The notes under the pieces are model-generated. The model was not told the origin of the DNA. It ran no database searches and saw only the letters and a list, made by a program, of their open reading frames with translations. 64,000 nucleotides of DNA from Actinoplanes philippinensis (GTDB lineage: Bacteria; Actinomycetota; Actinomycetes; Mycobacteriales; Micromonosporaceae): assembly GCF_900113015.1 (NCBI RefSeq), contig NZ_FONV01000024.1, positions 26,165 through 90,164 of the forward strand, read 5' to 3'. Position 1 is the stretch's first letter, and every line of letters begins with the position of its first letter. The position numbers and the translations under genes were made by a program. This document shows positions 61,876 to 64,000 of this stretch, piece by piece.

Positions 61876-62637
61876 GTGGATCTCTCGGTCTCGGTTTCCG
61901 ATGGTGTGGCGCTGCTCGAGATGCGGCGCCCGCCGGCCAATCACTTCGACGAGACGCTCATCGGTCAGATCGTCGACGCCGCGAAAAGCATCGACGACGA
62001 CCCGGCCTGCCGGGTGATCGTGCTCGCTTCCGAGGGCCGCCACTTCTGCGCTGGCGCAGACTTCGGCGGCGGCGATTTCGCGCGCGATCACGTGGCAGCG
62101 GCGGAACGCCTCTACCGGCGTGCGGCGGAACTGTTCGACGTGCGTACCCCGATGATCGCCGCCGTCCAGGGCACCGCCGTCGGCGGCGGCCTCGGGCTGG
62201 CCTGCGCCGCCGACTTCCGCGTGGCCGAGCCGTCCACCCGTTTCGTGGCGAACTTCGCCCGCCTCGGCTTCCACCAGGGTTTCGGCATCAGCGTCACGCT
62301 CCCGGAGATCATCGGCCGGCAGGCCGCGGCCGACATGCTGCTGACCGGCCGTCGAGTAGGCGGCGAGGAGGCCCTGCGCCTGCGCCTCGCCGATCGCCTG
62401 GCCACTCCGGAGGCGCTACGGGAGACGGCTTTCGCCCTGGCCGCCGAGATAGCGGCATCGGCCCCGCTCGCGGTCCGCTCGATCCGGGCCACGCTAAGGG
62501 CGGGCTTGGCATCCCGGGTCCGAGAGGCCTTGGCCCATGAGTTGGCCGAGCAGAAGATCCACTGGTCAACAGCAGACAGCGCCGAGGGCATAGCCGCCAG
62601 CCTCGAACGCCGCCCCCCAGTCTTCCGCGGCCGGTGA
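61876..62637 (+). CDS. Enoyl-CoA hydratase/isomerase family protein
   Basis: A 253-residue crotonase-fold protein. The CoA and oxyanion-hole regions are VIVLASEGRHFCAGADFGGG and MIAAVQGTAVGGGLGLACAA. Of the two usual catalytic acids, the first is replaced by HQGFGISVTLPEIIGRQAAA-type sequence with Glu retained (LPEIIG), so hydratase activity is uncertain. It would act on acyl-CoA in fatty-acid or aromatic degradation. GTG at 61876 is followed at once by the first strand; GAGG lies two to three bases upstream. It is divergent from the GMC gene with 113 bp between starts. Confidence 0.88.
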   Translation: MDLSVSVSDGVALLEMRRPPANHFDETLIGQIVDAAKSIDDDPACRVIVLASEGRHFCAGADFGGGDFARDHVAAAERLYRRAAELFDVRTPMIAAVQGTAVGGGLGLACAADFRVAEPSTRFVANFARLGFHQGFGISVTLPEIIGRQAAADMLLTGRRVGGEEALRLRLADRLATPEALRETAFALAAEIAASAPLAVRSIRATLRAGLASRVREALAHELAEQKIHWSTADSAEGIAASLERRPPVFRGR

Positions 62638-63628
62638 CCACACATCCACCCCCACCAGGAACGACCGAGCCAGCCGGCCGAACCAGGCACCGTGATGTCG
62701 AAGGATTCCGGCGGCCACGCGACAGCCAAAAGCGCAGATTCCGACCTCGAAAGCCTCTCCGACCGACAGAAACCGGCTCACCCAAACCCCCGCACGCCCG
62801 GAATAAAAAGTAACCGAAAGCCCCCACCACGAGAAGACAGCATCGCCGACCAACCCGCGCACCGACGACCTCGAATATAATCCGAAGCCGCTCGCGTAGA
62901 ACAGCAGAAAAGGAAGGGTGACCCCGAGCCGAAAAAGCAATTGATGAACTGACGGCAACCATCGCCCGGTGACCACGGAAAACACGAACCATGCCAATAG
63001 CATCGAGTGAAACCGTGCCCACCACCCTGCAGCGACCACCCTCATTCAAGAAAGCCACACCCGGCGCCGATCCACCAAGTCGAACCCCAGGCCCGGACTG
63101 AAGATTCGCCGATGGCCGCGCCACACCGGACGACAGCACACGTGAGGCCGCCAGTTGCGGCCACCGACGCCCCGGGGCCGATGCCTCGACCGCCGAGGAC
63201 TCCGGAGCGGGAACCATTGGCGATGAGACAGAACGGTTGACCTGCGACGATGCCGGTATCAGAGCAGTGCCCGGTGCGATTGCAGCGGACGTCAGATCTT
63301 CGGTGGCCACTCGCTGCATCGCACTCCCTGCAGCGACCGCCTTCGTAGCGGGTGCGGCCGTCTTTGTAGCGGGTGCGGCCGTCTTTGTAGCGGGTGCGAC
63401 CGTCTTTGTAGCGGGTGCGACCGCCTTTGTAGCGGGTGCGGCCGCCGCGGGCTTCACCTGCGTTGTTGATCCGGACGACGCCGTCGCAAGATCGGACTCT
63501 CGTTGACGCAGTCGTCGAAGCTTCTCGGAATGGCGTCGCTGCAGCCCCCAAGCGCGATGCCTCTCATGCTCGCGACGAAACTCCTCAGCCTCCGGCGAGT
63601 ACTTCCGAGACCGGGTCCGATCACGCAT
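62566..63628 (-). pseudogene. Possible frameshifted gene: charged N-terminus, repeat linker, hydrophobic C-terminus
   Basis: ATG 63628 opens a frame with a convincing charged helix (SRKYSPEAEEFRREHERHRA, LQRRHSEKLRRLRQRESDLA) and an Ala/Pro/Thr-Lys linker coded by 21-bp repeats. Coding character fades near 63045. There a second minus-strand frame (63045-62566) begins, with better third-position GC and membrane-like segments (MLLAWFVFSVVTGRWLPSVH, LLFRLGVTLPFLLFYASGFG). One base too many near 63045 would separate them. The first frame stays open to 62309, deep inside the hydratase gene, which is unlikely to be real. GC content is lower than elsewhere. Low confidence. Confidence 0.35.
63345..63443. 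repeat. Five tandem 21-bp repeats
   Basis: Units at 63345, 63366, 63387, 63408 and 63429, with a pattern beginning GTAGCGGGTGCGGCCGTCTT. Four of the six frames stay open across it. On the minus strand it encodes PATK-type heptads in the frame from 63628. Confidence 0.85.
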
Positions 63629-64000
63629 TGACGCTACTTCCAACCTACTGAACAACGACCCCTGTCCCATGCACAAAATTCTTCCCGACTCGGCGACAGA
63701 AGTGTAAGAACTCGATCATGCCAAACTTCATCCTCAGGACTTCCCCGACAGTTCTTGGCAAGCTTTCCCGCCCACTCGGCAAGGACCCTTAACCTTGTCC
63801 TGTTGGATATTGACGAAAGCGAAATTGTGCACACTGAGCAGTCCGACGACGCACGACAGAGGATGCACGGATCGGAACGGCGAGGAAGGCCGGAAGGCCG
63901 GAAGGCAGGGCCATTGCGTTCTCGCAGGCGGAGGCTCTGAGCTGGGATGGTGTCGAGTGATCGGCCTATATGGAGGCGGATGGAGCGGGTGAAGTCCTCA
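63629..64000. other. Right end without a recognisable gene
   Basis: The last 370 bp are lower in GC and have only short open frames without ribosome sites or codon bias. A small GGCCGGAA repeat occurs near 63890. Nothing is annotated. Confidence 0.5.

Noticed and set aside
62309..62637. Extension of the minus-strand frame from 63628 into the hydratase gene
   Set aside because: It would overlap a well-supported gene by 329 bp and its composition is not coding-like beyond about 63045.
1..64000. tRNA, rRNA, riboswitch, prophage and transposase features
   Set aside because: None could be seen by reading both strands; no cloverleaf, rRNA segment, integrase or transposase motif was found.

Overview
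The window is GC-rich (about 70% or more), with strong G/C preference at third codon positions, many GTG starts, densely packed short operons, twin-arginine and lipoprotein signals, Pkn-type Ser/Thr kinases, an XRE-STAND regulator and ricin/CBM13 carbohydrate modules. This fits a soil actinomycete of the Micromonosporaceae (Actinoplanes-like). That assignment is inferred from style and gene content, not from a marker gene. No rRNA, tRNA, CRISPR array, insertion sequence or replication origin was seen. The last 1.4 kb is lower in GC and poorly coding.

Region 1 (1-8.8 kb) is a carbohydrate-use locus. A DUF2264 protein and a sugar ABC substrate-binding lipoprotein run leftwards. A heparinase II/III-type lyase and a DeoR-HTH/LacI-like hybrid regulator run rightwards. 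A second hybrid regulator is divergent from a secreted GH43 enzyme carrying a ricin/CBM13 module. Together they look like sensing, uptake and cleavage of an acidic plant polysaccharide. 8.8-12.1 kb: GNAT, RtcB RNA ligase, a small anchored secreted protein and an APH-fold kinase. 12.3-17.1 kb: two coupled alpha/beta hydrolases, an XRE-NB-ARC-TPR regulator and a coupled epimerase. 17.1-29.7 kb: hypothetical and secreted proteins, two HAD phosphatases, MFS transporter, methyltransferase, AraC/GyrI regulator, LipB, ArsR-SRPBCC fusion, MarR, PH-domain protein, Tat lipase and a Pkn kinase.

29.7-38.3 kb: a secreted subtilase, DUF998 membrane protein, two unknowns, a thioredoxin-reductase-like flavoprotein divergent from an XRE-cupin regulator, and a coupled radical SAM / M20 peptidase pair with an unusual cysteine motif. 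38.5-44.6 kb: a small gene broken by a 22-bp duplication, two paralogous membrane proteins (one with a 27-bp-repeat extension), a possible SCO4402-like protein, two small Cys-rich proteins, a class A beta-lactamase-like protein and a LysR/MFS pair. 44.9-53.6 kb: HEAT-repeat protein, NUDIX, a Pkn-WD40 kinase split by an apparent 1-nt deletion, a PatB-like lyase, a degenerate Hsp70-like protein and PurU.

54.3-62.6 kb: MazG-like and pentapeptide-repeat proteins, a NarL-type two-component pair, a GAP-family membrane protein, a coupled HHH / BON-OmpA pair, a two-domain GMC oxidoreductase and an enoyl-CoA hydratase. Short tandem repeats of unrelated sequence (16, 17, 21, 26, 27, 32, 36 and 47 bp) sit mostly in spaces between gene ends. 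The most notable items are the non-canonical radical SAM pair, the two frameshifts explained by small DNA changes, the degenerate Hsp70 and the polysaccharide locus with twin hybrid regulators.
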